From positions 806,001 through 870,000 of the forward strand of contig NC_067203.1 of NCBI RefSeq assembly GCF_026262505.1: a stretch of DNA of 64,000 nucleotides, written 5' to 3'. The notes under the pieces are model-generated. The model was not told the DNA's origin, ran no database searches, and saw only the letters and a program-made list of their open reading frames with translations. Of the stretch, positions 38,160-46,164 are shown piece by piece (within the stretch, counting starts at the first letter, position 1; each line of letters begins with the position of its first letter). Both the position numbers and the translations under genes were made by a program. This DNA comes from Trichomonas vaginalis G3. Lineage: Eukaryota > Parabasalia > Trichomonadida > Trichomonadidae.

Positions 38160-39372
38160 GCATTTCTATACCATGCGTAAACTGTCATGTAAGGTGGCAT
38201 GTAGTCTTTACTCTGTCCCGTTGTTTGCGTATAGCCTGAAACGCGATGTGTATGGCTTCCTCCTACCTCAGTGTTACTCCAGTAACAATTTATAGCAAAC
38301 TTAACGTCCTCTTTAACATCATATCCTTTACCTTTTGTCATTCCTGACCAATCCAAAATCTATGACTATGCAAACCTGCTTCAGATGTAGTTAAACTTAC
38401 GTAGTGACTGTGCGCAGGTAAATTTGCACCTGAAATCGTTTTACTTCCACCTGTTTCCTTTGAAGAGTTTGCACAATACAAAAACCTGTCGACTATTTGA
38501 GTCCAAGTTCCAAAACCAAGTACTACTTCTGGTTTGGTAGAGTTCATTGACGTGTAAATAGAACCTATAGGATATACTGTTTGAAGTATTTCTGTCTTTA
38601 ACGTTTGAAGCTCTGTTTTGTCAGCTTTTTTATCATATAAATCTTGAGCAGTGAATTTAACTTTTTTTTCATCCTCCATGACATAGACATTTCTACATTT
38701 AATGTCTTTATCCGATGTTAAACCTTCTGGAAAGTTAGGAGGTTTAAAATATAATCCACCCCCACCAGTTTTTTCAATCGTTCCTAAAATACTTTCTATA
38801 CCAACAGTTGAGAAGAAGTTATGTGTATGTCCAACGTCACTTTTACTGTTTAAGGTTTCTTGTAAGTTTGTAATATTTGCAATGGTATGTGTATGGTTCT
38901 TGTCAGCTTTAAGGTCTAAACATCCTGAAACCCACCCTGTATTGGCTTTACCTTCTAAAATCTTCGATGTCCGTTCATGGTACCATTCAACCCTTTTTAT
39001 AATTTCATTGTCTTTTTCATCCACATATTCCTTATCTGCCTTCTTCACTAACCCACTAGCCAAATATGCTAACTCATCGTCTACATACTCTTTGTCAGCT
39101 TTGTTGTCAATATCTGCCTTCAAAAGAAGTTCATCTATAGGTTTCTCGTTTAAAGTTCTTTTTGTTGGATTTATACAAACAGTATGGTTCTTACTGTCTT
39201 GAAACAGAAACTCATCTGTCATTGGGTTTATCGTCAGTTTTAAGTTTCCTTCTTTCAATGACTCAGATATCTTAGAATAGTTTGAAAAGTTTGTTGTGTT
39301 CTTATTTAGAGCTTGTACAATGAGTTGTCGGTTGTGTTGTATTTCTCTCATAGACGCTGTTTCTTTCGACAT
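38156..39372 (-). pseudogene. Spike with phage gp10/gp12-type collar domain (BL), broken
   Basis: Left-arm copy of the spike at 44953-46164, with about one or two breaks. The first 90 residues and the collar domain (YPIGSIYTSMNS onward) are near identical to the right copy. The shaft between them is different: here it contains HTHTIANITNLQETL and a glycine run (EKTGGGGLYFKPP), absent from the other arm. Confidence 0.8.
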
Positions 39373-39390
39373 TTTTATTCTAGATAAAAT
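39373..39390. promoter_or_regulatory. Ultra-compact divergent promoter, 18 bp, near-palindromic
   Basis: TTTTATTCTAGATAAAAT is the whole gap between the spike ATG (minus) and the minor-capsid-type ATG (plus). It is nearly its own reverse complement around TCTAGA, which fits divergent initiation from one site. Confidence 0.65.
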
Positions 39391-40239
39391 ATGCTTTCAA
39401 TAGAAAAAGAAAATTCAAGAGTTGCTACAACTAAACCATTAGATGAACTTTTTACGAATGTCGGTCAAAAGTTTGAGACAGAGACCGTAAAACATGAAGG
39501 CTATCGTTTTGACTACCCCTTAAGATGGTTAAGAGACCCATCCGTCACAAAAGCTATTGGCTTTCGTAGAATGAAGTTCATTTCAGAAGCCATACATGGT
39601 TTCCCATTTACGGTCGCTTTTGAAGTTCGATACTATAACAAAGAAAAACGTACGTATGAGAAATTTGAACAGGGAAAACTTTTACAAGTGAATTTGCTTG
39701 TAAACTTAGAAACAACTCTTCAAGCTTTTCAAGAAAAAATAAACGATATCTATCTCGAATATGCAAACCAGTTTAACATTGACGAAGGAGAGTACCATCT
39801 CGATATTGTTTATGACAGGAAAAATGCAACTGTTAAAATCAATAGAATAGAAGACCTTGGAGAAGACGTTTATATTTCTACAAAATATAACAACTTGGCA
39901 TGGTATAGATTTTTGAGGATGTTAAATCAGCCTGCAGAATATCCAGTACACCCGAACTTTTATGAAGTCGAAAACCCTAATGGAACATATGAAAATGTTT
40001 TCGACTCAGATGCTATTATAGTTCATGCTTCATTTTCTGGTGCACAAAACTCTTTTTTATGCTTGGCAAATGACTTTTACGAAAAACCTACAAAGCTATA
40101 TGAACCACCAAGTGGAAGTATTTCAGACTTTCAAGTATGGTTTACTACAGATGGAAGAAAGAGAATAATTCCATTATACCACGCGTTTTACTTAGAACTT
40201 AGTTTCATATACAACTACTATCGAACGGTAAAAATATAA
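39391..40239 (+). CDS. Minor-capsid-type protein, 282 residues (BL)
   Basis: Reads whole. N-terminal arm (about 1-40), then YRFDYPLRWLRDPSVTKAIG, a helix (TTLQAFQEKINDIYLEYANQ), beta-rich centre and the end FLCLANDFYEKPTKLYEPPS followed by strands (FYLELSFIYNYY). Paralogs are 50555-51415 in the right-arm island and two proteins in family A. Copy number, size and beta content suggest a single-jelly-roll minor capsid or penton; inference. The right-arm counterpart (44086-44934) differs by about one residue. Confidence 0.68.
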   Translation: MLSIEKENSRVATTKPLDELFTNVGQKFETETVKHEGYRFDYPLRWLRDPSVTKAIGFRRMKFISEAIHGFPFTVAFEVRYYNKEKRTYEKFEQGKLLQVNLLVNLETTLQAFQEKINDIYLEYANQFNIDEGEYHLDIVYDRKNATVKINRIEDLGEDVYISTKYNNLAWYRFLRMLNQPAEYPVHPNFYEVENPNGTYENVFDSDAIIVHASFSGAQNSFLCLANDFYEKPTKLYEPPSGSISDFQVWFTTDGRKRIIPLYHAFYLELSFIYNYYRTVKI

Positions 40240-40242
40240 TTT

Positions 40243-40485
40243 TTAATACGGTTGAGGTGTTGGATTTGGTTGCCAACTAGACTGTGGTGCAGGTTCAGGC
40301 TGTTGTATAACAGGAGCTTGTTCTTCTGGTTCAGGGTCTTTAGGTATAATACCAACGAACTGACCTACTCTTTTACCAATATTTTTGACTCCGTTCCAAA
40401 TTCCTCTTCCTACGGTTTTTATTCCATTCCATATACCTCTTCCAACATTTCGAAAGAAGTTTCCTATTCTTCCAAAGAAACCCAT
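40243..40485 (-). CDS. Amphipathic repeat peptide, 80 residues (BL)
   Basis: MGFFGRIGNFFRNVGRGIWN opens a Gly/Trp/Arg amphipathic region of about 42 residues in which the unit VGRGIWNG(I/V)K occurs twice. A proline/glutamine-rich tail follows (EPEEQAPVIQQPEPAPQ). The first part looks like a membrane-active peptide, comparable in style to the amphipathic helix of adenovirus protein VI. A role in crossing or wrapping membrane is inferred. An identical copy lies at 43840-44082. Confidence 0.6.
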   Translation of the reverse strand: MGFFGRIGNFFRNVGRGIWNGIKTVGRGIWNGVKNIGKRVGQFVGIIPKDPEPEEQAPVIQQPEPAPQSSWQPNPTPQPY

Positions 40486-40503
40486 CTTACTATATGTAAA
40501 AAT

Positions 40504-40865
40504 CTAATGTCCACCTAGTCTCTTACGTTTCCTGTTGAGTTCCATAGCATTTTTTAACTGGAGCTCATACATTCTATTTCTCCTCTGGTAGAAAACATAC
40601 TCTGGGTCAACTCCTGTGTTCGCGTCATCTGCATAGAGTTGTTTATATCCCACTTCAGGTTTGTATAAAACTCTTTCCATCTCATATTTGCATACCATGG
40701 TGGTAAGCCTAACGCAGCGTCATTTGACATGGCAGTTTGCATTTGTACATCTGTTGGCACTTGACCATAGTTTGCCATTGCAGTTTGTATTCTAACTTCA
40801 TTTGGAATATTCTCTGGGTTTGGTTGTCCAGGTTGCTGTGCATTCGCTAAGTTCTGTGCGTCCAT
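40504..40865 (-). pseudogene. Small virion-type protein (BL), broken
   Basis: Left-arm copy of the 120-residue gene at 43459-43821, with about one break. Gln/Asn/Pro-rich start (MDAQNLANAQQPGQPNPENI) and basic end (ELNRKRKRLGGH). Confidence 0.6.
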
Positions 40866-40888
40866 TTAATATTAGATAAAAATATCTC

Positions 40889-41020
40889 TTACGAGTACAT
40901 ATACTGAACATTTGCTGGCATTGGTTCATCTTCATATTCTCTATATCTTTCTGCCACGTCAAATAAGTAAATGACACAATGGAAAAAACCTAAAACAAGT
41001 AGTCCTATTTCAAACCACAT
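40889..41020 (-). CDS. 43-residue single-pass membrane microprotein (BL)
   Basis: MWFEIGLLVLGFFHCVIYLF gives one clear hydrophobic segment, followed by an acidic tail (YREYEDEPMPANVQYMYS). Its start overlaps the methylase end by 16 bp, and the ATG sits in TAAATG. The right-arm copy at 43304-43435 codes for the same protein. Too short for ordinary gene calls; membrane anchoring or a holin-like role is speculative. Confidence 0.6.
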   Translation of the reverse strand: MWFEIGLLVLGFFHCVIYLFDVAERYREYEDEPMPANVQYMYS

Positions 41021-41823
41021 TTACTTACCAATAAAATTTCTTTGTTATGACACTTTCTCCGGTTTATAGGACCTCTCTCATATTCTATCTTGTCATATCT
41101 AAACTCATAGTCATGTATGTCCTCTAACCATCTCATGACACTTTCCAAACCACTTTTATCGGATGTAAAGTAAAAGCATGGATGGTTATGTAAAACGTCT
41201 AAAGTTTCTAAAGAGTCTCTCAAAGTCCAGTCTACTTGGTATTGAAAATCATATGTGTTAAAGAACGGTGGGTCTACTATAAAGAAAACATTTTCCTTGT
41301 CTTTATATTTTTCATACAACTCTGTCCAACGACATCTCACAAACTCTATACCCTCAGTATATTTTTCTATGTTCTCTTTGAAAACCTTTGTATAGTTAAG
41401 ATATAAAACGTTTGACATAAGTGTTTCAATGTCATGAACTCTTATAGAACCACTATACAATAGTCTAGAAGATATACTATCCCAGTCTATATACTCTGCT
41501 TTTTTCAAAACCTCTCTGACAGTATTTTTCTTATCTAATGGTATACGTTCCATCTTACCTATAGGTATCTTTTCTTTTAACTCTTTCAATATATTGTTTG
41601 TGTCTGGTATATGTTTGAGACGGTTCATATAGTTGTCGAAGTCATTGCATATAATCTTTGAGTCAGGAAATATTGTATGGCACAAATGAGATATATAGAA
41701 ACTTCCACCGAACAAATCTACAAATGTTAGACCATTCGGTAGTTTCTTAAGTTCTCTCAATAGAATATCTTTACATCTACTCTTATTTCCAAAGAAGGGT
41801 AACGGTGGTTTTGTAAAATTCAT
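41005..41823 (-). CDS. Dam-type N6-adenine DNA methyltransferase (BL)
   Basis: 272 residues from MNFTKPPLPFFGNKSRCKDI. PFFGNK is the N-terminal D12-class motif; the SAM-binding motif I follows as FVDLFGGSFY (about residue 30), and the catalytic motif IV is VDPPF (about residue 190). It methylates adenine in DNA; the target site cannot be read from sequence. The start follows TTTTTATTAAATATAAAATG; a longer upstream frame lacks such a leader. The right-arm protein differs by one residue. Adenine methylation has been reported in T. vaginalis and linked to Maverick-derived enzymes. Confidence 0.88.
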   Translation of the reverse strand: MNFTKPPLPFFGNKSRCKDILLRELKKLPNGLTFVDLFGGSFYISHLCHTIFPDSKIICNDFDNYMNRLKHIPDTNNILKELKEKIPIGKMERIPLDKKNTVREVLKKAEYIDWDSISSRLLYSGSIRVHDIETLMSNVLYLNYTKVFKENIEKYTEGIEFVRCRWTELYEKYKDKENVFFIVDPPFFNTYDFQYQVDWTLRDSLETLDVLHNHPCFYFTSDKSGLESVMRWLEDIHDYEFRYDKIEYERGPINRRKCHNKEILLVSKCGLK

Positions 41824-41884
41824 TTTATATTTAATAAAAATGTTTTTTCCCTGAAAAGTGACAGAAAAGTGACAAAACATCTTC

Positions 41885-41920
41885 GGGCTAGAAGGGGCGC
41901 AGCCCCTGGAAGCCCCAATC
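41885..41920 (-). repeat. GC-rich hairpin, copy 1
   Basis: GGCTAGAAGGGGCGCAGCCC and then CTGGAAGCCCC, with the stem GGGGC/GCCCC. It starts five bases from the end of the left-arm homology and is inverted relative to copies 2 and 3. Confidence 0.7.
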
Positions 41921-42110
41921 CTTTTTTTTTTTTTTTCTTGATGAAAGCAAAAATATTACACATACTTCTAGATGCATGGGATAAAATATGCAATTATTCA
42001 ATCAATTCGCATGATTTGAAAAAAAAATCTAAATTTGATAAAAATGTAGAAATTTTTTATTTTTAACTTCAGATTCGATTTTTTTGATCCAATTTAAAAA
42101 AAAAAAAAGG

Positions 42111-42147
42111 TATTGGGGGTTCCAGGGCTGCGCCCCTCTACCCCCTT
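42111..42147 (+). repeat. GC-rich hairpin, copy 2
   Basis: GGGGGTTCCAGGGCTGCGCC followed by CCTCTACCCCC. The next bases (TTGAAGATGTTTAGT) resemble those that follow copy 1 on its own strand (CGAAGATGTTTTGTC). Confidence 0.65.
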
Positions 42148-42202
42148 GAAGATGTTTAGTATAACATGCAGTTTATATAAAATGAGGTTTTTTTTGGGTG
42201 TG

Positions 42203-42240
42203 TGGGGGCTTCCAGGCACTTCGTGCCTTCTAGCCCCTAA
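42203..42240 (+). repeat. GC-rich hairpin, copy 3
   Basis: GGGGGCTTCCAGGCACTTCG followed by TGCCTTCTAGCCCC. The stem arms differ from copies 1 and 2 but stay complementary (AGGCAC/GTGCCT), so pairing seems to be kept. Confidence 0.65.
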
Positions 42241-42327
42241 AATTTTTTGAAAGTCGTTGCTGTTAACTTTTTGGTAGAGGACTCAAAATAGTAGAACTAT
42301 GTCCGGATAAGTAAGGGTCTATCGTCG

Positions 42328-42370
42328 CTTCTCAAAGTTACGGGCATTCAAAGAAGTATACTTTGAGAAG
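42328..42370. repeat. 11-bp inverted repeat in the spacer
   Basis: CTTCTCAAAGT and ACTTTGAGAAG are perfect inverted partners about 21 bp apart. No function can be assigned. Confidence 0.6.
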
Positions 42371-42500
42371 CCTTTTCTTCCTTATAGAATGAGATAGGAT
42401 GGTTATTTTACAAAACCGACAAGACCTTAACCGAGTAGTTTTCATGTTTTGTCACTTTTCTGTCACTTTTCAGGGAAAAAACATTTTTATTAAATATAAA

Positions 42501-43319
42501 ATGAATTTTACAAAACCACCGTTACCCTTCTTTGGAAATAAGAGTAGATGTAAAGATATTCTATTGAGAGAACTTAAGAAACTACCGAATGGTCTAACAT
42601 TTGTAGATTTGTTCGGTGGAAGTTTCTATATATCTCATTTGTGCCATACAATATTTCCTGACTCAAAGATTATATGCAATGACTTCGACAACTATATGAA
42701 CCGTCTCAAACATATACCAGACACAAACAAAATATTGAAAGAGTTAAAAGAAAAGATACCTATAGGTAAGATGGAACGTATACCATTAGATAAGAAAAAT
42801 ACTGTCAGAGAGGTTTTGAAAAAAGCAGAGTATATAGACTGGGATAGTATATCTTCTAGACTATTGTATAGTGGTTCTATAAGAGTTCATGACATTGAAA
42901 CACTTATGTCAAACGTTTTATATCTTAACTATACAAAGGTTTTCAAAGAGAACATAGAAAAATATACTGAGGGTATAGAGTTTGTGAGATGTCGTTGGAC
43001 AGAGTTGTATGAAAAATATAAAGACAAGGAAAATGTTTTCTTTATAGTAGACCCACCGTTCTTTAACACATATGATTTTCAATACCAAGTAGACTGGACT
43101 TTGAGAGACTCTTTAGAAACTTTAGACGTTTTACATAACCATCCATGCTTTTACTTTACATCCGATAAAAGTGGTTTGGAAAGTGTCATGAGATGGTTAG
43201 AGGACATACATGACTATGAGTTTAGATATGACAAGATAGAATATGAGAGAGGTCCTATAAACCGGAGAAAGTGTCATAACAAAGAAATTTTATTGGTAAG
43301 TAAATGTGGTTTGAAATAG
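42501..43319 (+). CDS. Dam-type N6-adenine DNA methyltransferase (BR)
   Basis: Same protein as 41005-41823 with one residue changed (DTNKILKEL for DTNNILKEL): PFFGNK, FVDLFGGSFY and VDPPF motifs are all kept. The ATG follows the leader TTTTTATTAAATATAAAATG. The arms' homology starts only 57 bp upstream, so this is the most central gene of the palindrome. Confidence 0.88.
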   Translation: MNFTKPPLPFFGNKSRCKDILLRELKKLPNGLTFVDLFGGSFYISHLCHTIFPDSKIICNDFDNYMNRLKHIPDTNKILKELKEKIPIGKMERIPLDKKNTVREVLKKAEYIDWDSISSRLLYSGSIRVHDIETLMSNVLYLNYTKVFKENIEKYTEGIEFVRCRWTELYEKYKDKENVFFIVDPPFFNTYDFQYQVDWTLRDSLETLDVLHNHPCFYFTSDKSGLESVMRWLEDIHDYEFRYDKIEYERGPINRRKCHNKEILLVSKCGLK

Positions 43320-43435
43320 GACTACTTGTTTTAGGTTTTTTCCATTGTGTCATTTACTTATTTGACGTGGCAGAAAGATATAGAGAATATGAAGATGAAC
43401 CAATGCCAGCAAATGTTCAGTATATGTACTCGTAA
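43304..43435 (+). CDS. 43-residue single-pass membrane microprotein (BR)
   Basis: Same sequence as the left-arm copy at 40889-41020: one hydrophobic segment (IGLLVLGFFHCVIYLF) and an acidic tail. It overlaps the methylase stop by 16 bp, which suggests translational coupling or tight packing. Confidence 0.6.
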   Translation: MWFEIGLLVLGFFHCVIYLFDVAERYREYEDEPMPANVQYMYS

Positions 43436-43458
43436 GAGATATTTTTATCTAATATTAA

Positions 43459-43821
43459 ATGGACGCACAGAACTTAGCGAATGCACAGCAACCTGGACAA
43501 CCAAACCCAGAGAATATTCCAAATGAAGTTAGAATACAAACTGCAATGGCAAACTATGGTCAAGTGCCAACAGATGTACAAATGCAAACTGCCATGTCAA
43601 ATGACGCTGCGTTAGGCTTACCACCATGGTATGCAAATATGAGATGGAAAGAGTTTTATACAAACCCTGAAGTGGGATATAAACAACTCTATGCAGATGA
43701 CGCGAACACAGGAGTTGACCCAGAGTATGTTTTCTACCAGAGGAGAAATAGAATGTATGAGCTCCAGTTAAAAAATGCTATGGAACTCAACAGGAAACGT
43801 AAGAGACTAGGTGGACATTAG
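43459..43821 (+). CDS. Small virion-type protein, 120 residues (BR)
   Basis: Reads whole, after TTTTTATCTAATATTAAATGG. Residues 1-45 are Gln/Asn/Pro-rich; the middle contains LGLPPWYANMRWKEFYTNPE; the end is basic (ELNRKRKRLGGH), a possible nuclear-localisation or DNA-contact tail. Two copies of the unit (I/M)QTAM(A/S)N occur near residues 27 and 42. It is followed closely by the amphipathic peptide gene. A core or minor virion protein is inferred. Confidence 0.6.
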   Translation: MDAQNLANAQQPGQPNPENIPNEVRIQTAMANYGQVPTDVQMQTAMSNDAALGLPPWYANMRWKEFYTNPEVGYKQLYADDANTGVDPEYVFYQRRNRMYELQLKNAMELNRKRKRLGGH

Positions 43822-43839
43822 ATTTTTACATATAGTAAG

Positions 43840-44082
43840 ATGGGTTTCTTTGGAAGAATAGGAAACTTCTTTCGAAATGTTGGAAGAGGTATATGGAATG
43901 GAATAAAAACCGTAGGAAGAGGAATTTGGAACGGAGTCAAAAATATTGGTAAAAGAGTAGGTCAGTTCGTTGGTATTATACCTAAAGACCCTGAACCAGA
44001 AGAACAAGCTCCTGTTATACAACAGCCTGAACCTGCACCACAGTCTAGTTGGCAACCAAATCCAACACCTCAACCGTATTAA
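43840..44082 (+). CDS. Amphipathic repeat peptide, 80 residues (BR)
   Basis: Identical in protein to 40243-40485: Gly/Trp/Arg amphipathic region with two VGRGIWNG units, then a proline-rich tail. Its complete conservation in both arms supports a real product. Convergent with the minor-capsid-type gene, with stops 3 bp apart. Confidence 0.6.
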   Translation: MGFFGRIGNFFRNVGRGIWNGIKTVGRGIWNGVKNIGKRVGQFVGIIPKDPEPEEQAPVIQQPEPAPQSSWQPNPTPQPY

Positions 44083-44085
44083 AAA

Positions 44086-44934
44086 TTATATTTTTACCGT
44101 TCGATAGTAGTTGTATATGAAACTAAGTTCTAAGTAAAACGCGTGGTATAATGGAATTATTCTCTTTCTTCCATCTGTAGTAAACCATACTTGAAAGTCT
44201 GAAATACTTCCACTTGGTGGTTCATATAGCTTTGTAGGTTTTTCGTAAAAGTCATTTGCCAAGCATAAAAAAGAGTTTTGTGCACCAGAAAATGAAGCAT
44301 GAACTATAATAGCATCTGAGTCGAAAACATTTTCATATGTTCCATTAGGGTTTTCGACTTCATAAAAGTTCGGGTGTACTGGATATTCTGCAGGCTGATT
44401 TAACATCCTCAAAAATCTATACCATGCCAAGTTGTTATATTTTGTAGAAATATAAACGTCTTCTCCAAGGTCTTCTATTCTATTGATTTTAACAGTTGCA
44501 TTTTTCCTGTCATAAACAATATCGAGATGGTACTCTCCTTCGTCAATGTTAAACTGGTTTGCATATTCGAGATAGATATCGTTTATTTTTTCTTGAAAAG
44601 CTTGAAGAGTTGTTTCTAAGTTTACAAGCAAATTCACTTGTAAAAGTTTTCCCTGTTCAAATTTCTCATACGTACGTTTTTCTTTGTTATAGTATCGAAT
44701 TTCAAAAGCGACCGTAAATGGGAAACCATGTATGGCTTCTGAAATGAACTTCATTCTACGAAAGCCAATAGCTTTTGTGACGGATGGGTCTCTTAACCAT
44801 CTCAATGGGTAGTCAAACCGATAGCCTTCATGCTTTACGGTCTCTGTCTCAAACTTTTGACCGACATTCGTAAAAAGTTCATCTAATGGTTTAGTTGTAG
44901 CAACTCTTGAATTTTCTTTTTCTATTGAAAGCAT
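44086..44934 (-). CDS. Minor-capsid-type protein, 282 residues (BR)
   Basis: Right-arm copy of 39391-40239, differing by about one residue (EIRYY for EVRYY). It has the same YRFDYPLRWL and FLCLANDFYE segments. Divergent from the spike over 18 bp. Confidence 0.68.
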   Translation of the reverse strand: MLSIEKENSRVATTKPLDELFTNVGQKFETETVKHEGYRFDYPLRWLRDPSVTKAIGFRRMKFISEAIHGFPFTVAFEIRYYNKEKRTYEKFEQGKLLQVNLLVNLETTLQAFQEKINDIYLEYANQFNIDEGEYHLDIVYDRKNATVKINRIEDLGEDVYISTKYNNLAWYRFLRMLNQPAEYPVHPNFYEVENPNGTYENVFDSDAIIVHASFSGAQNSFLCLANDFYEKPTKLYEPPSGSISDFQVWFTTDGRKRIIPLYHAFYLELSFIYNYYRTVKI

Positions 44935-44952
44935 ATTTTATCTAGAATAAAA
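44935..44952. promoter_or_regulatory. Ultra-compact divergent promoter, 18 bp (BR)
   Basis: ATTTTATCTAGAATAAAA, the inverted identical counterpart of 39373-39390, between the minor-capsid-type and spike ATGs. Confidence 0.65.
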
Positions 44953-46164
44953 ATGTCGAAAGAAACAGCGTCTATGAGAGAAATACAACACAACCGACAA
45001 CTCATTGTACAAGCTCTAAATAAGAACACAACAAACTTTTCAAACTATTCTAAGATATCTGAGTCATTGAAAGAAGGAAACTTAAAACTGACAATGAACC
45101 CAATGACAGATGAGTTTCTGTTTCAAGACAATAGGAACCATACTGTCTGTATAAATCCAACAAAAGGAACTTTAAACGAGAAACCTATAGATGAACTTCT
45201 TTTGAAAGCAGATATTGACAACAAAGCTGACAAAGAGTATGTCATTGAAAAAGTTCAAGAAGAACATGACAGAGCAGATGCAACATATGCAACGAAAGAG
45301 GATGTTGAAAAGAAAGCTGACAAAACATATGTTAACGATGAGTTAGCATGTGTGGCTAGTGCGTTAGTGAAGAAGGCAGATAAGGAATATGTGGATGAAA
45401 AAGGTAATGAAATTAAAGAAAGGGTTGAATGGTACCATGAACGGACATCAAATATTTTAAAAGGTAAAGCTGATACAGGATGGGTTTCGGGATGTTTAGA
45501 CCTTAAAGCGGATAAAACATATGTTAACGATGAGTTAGAGAAGAAAGCAAATAAGACTCATACACATACAAGTTTTACAACTTTTACAGCAGATGATATT
45601 ACACTAAACACAACCTTGCCAAGTAAAGCTCCAACAATACCACCGGCAACAAGTCTTGTAGATACTTTGATATCTAATGACAATAGTATTATACATCTAA
45701 GACAGGAACTCAATGTGCTTAAACAAATTTTGCCGAATCTTATTTACCCGGTTGGCTCTATTTACACGTCAATGAACTCTACCAGACCAGAAGTAGTACT
45801 TGGTTTTGGAACTTGGACTCAAATAGTCGACAGGTTTTTGTATTGTGCAAACTCTTCAAAGGAAACAGGTGGAAGTAAAACGATTTCAGGTGCAAATTTA
45901 CCTGCGCACAGTCACTACATAGATTTAAGTACAACTAACGCAGGTTGGCATAGTCATAGATATTGGGATTGGTCATCAATGACAAAAGGTAAAGGATATG
46001 ATGTTAAAAACAACGTTAAGTTTGCTATAGATTGTTACTGGAGTAACACTGAGGGAGGAGGAAACCATATACATCGCGTTTCAGGGTATACGCAAACAAC
46101 GGGACAAAGTAAAGACTACATGCCACCTTACATGACAGTTTACGCATGGTATAGAAATGCTTAG
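44953..46164 (+). CDS. Spike with phage gp10/gp12-type collar domain (BR)
   Basis: 403 residues, reading whole. Residues 1-90 are the attachment part (REIQHNRQLIVQALNKNTTN). About 90-200 are KADK(E/T)YV-type shaft repeats with a KTHTH element. About 205-255 are a variable insert (TLPSKAPTIPPATSLVDTLI). About 265-403 are the receptor-binding collar domain known from T4-like short tail fibres and baseplate proteins: YPVGSIYTSMNSTRPEVVLG, WTQIVDRFLYCANSS, LPAHSHY, WHSHRYW and the closing YMPPYMTVYAWYRNA. Likely the capsid attachment spike. Confidence 0.82.
   Translation: MSKETASMREIQHNRQLIVQALNKNTTNFSNYSKISESLKEGNLKLTMNPMTDEFLFQDNRNHTVCINPTKGTLNEKPIDELLLKADIDNKADKEYVIEKVQEEHDRADATYATKEDVEKKADKTYVNDELACVASALVKKADKEYVDEKGNEIKERVEWYHERTSNILKGKADTGWVSGCLDLKADKTYVNDELEKKANKTHTHTSFTTFTADDITLNTTLPSKAPTIPPATSLVDTLISNDNSIIHLRQELNVLKQILPNLIYPVGSIYTSMNSTRPEVVLGFGTWTQIVDRFLYCANSSKETGGSKTISGANLPAHSHYIDLSTTNAGWHSHRYWDWSSMTKGKGYDVKNNVKFAIDCYWSNTEGGGNHIHRVSGYTQTTGQSKDYMPPYMTVYAWYRNA

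Larger units (their letters stand above)
1..41880. mobile_element. Polinton family B, left copy (BL), interrupted by Polinton A
   Basis: One of two copies of the same Polinton/Maverick family. It reads from about 41880 toward base 1 and continues beyond the window. Its parts are Dam methylase, small virion proteins, spike, integrase, B-family polymerase, accessory island, GIY-YIG and KilA-N regulators, packaging ATPase, SF3 helicase and major capsid protein. A second Polinton (1266-23055) splits it. Homology with the right copy starts abruptly at 41880. Several genes read whole; others are broken, roughly ten breaks apart from the insertion. Near identity with the other arm suggests a recent origin or recent homogenisation. 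Its outer end is outside the window. Confidence 0.9.
41881..42443. other. Spacer between the two head-to-head Polintons
   Basis: 563 bp lying outside the inverted homology. It holds poly-T/poly-A runs, three copies of a GC-rich hairpin, and an 11-bp inverted repeat. No convincing gene; one 65-residue plus-strand frame is low complexity. It could be host DNA between two insertions or a remnant of element ends. Confidence 0.7.

Noticed and set aside
41869-42066. 65-residue frame at the edge of the spacer
   Set aside because: It crosses the GC hairpin and poly-T tract, is low complexity and has no conservation or leader.
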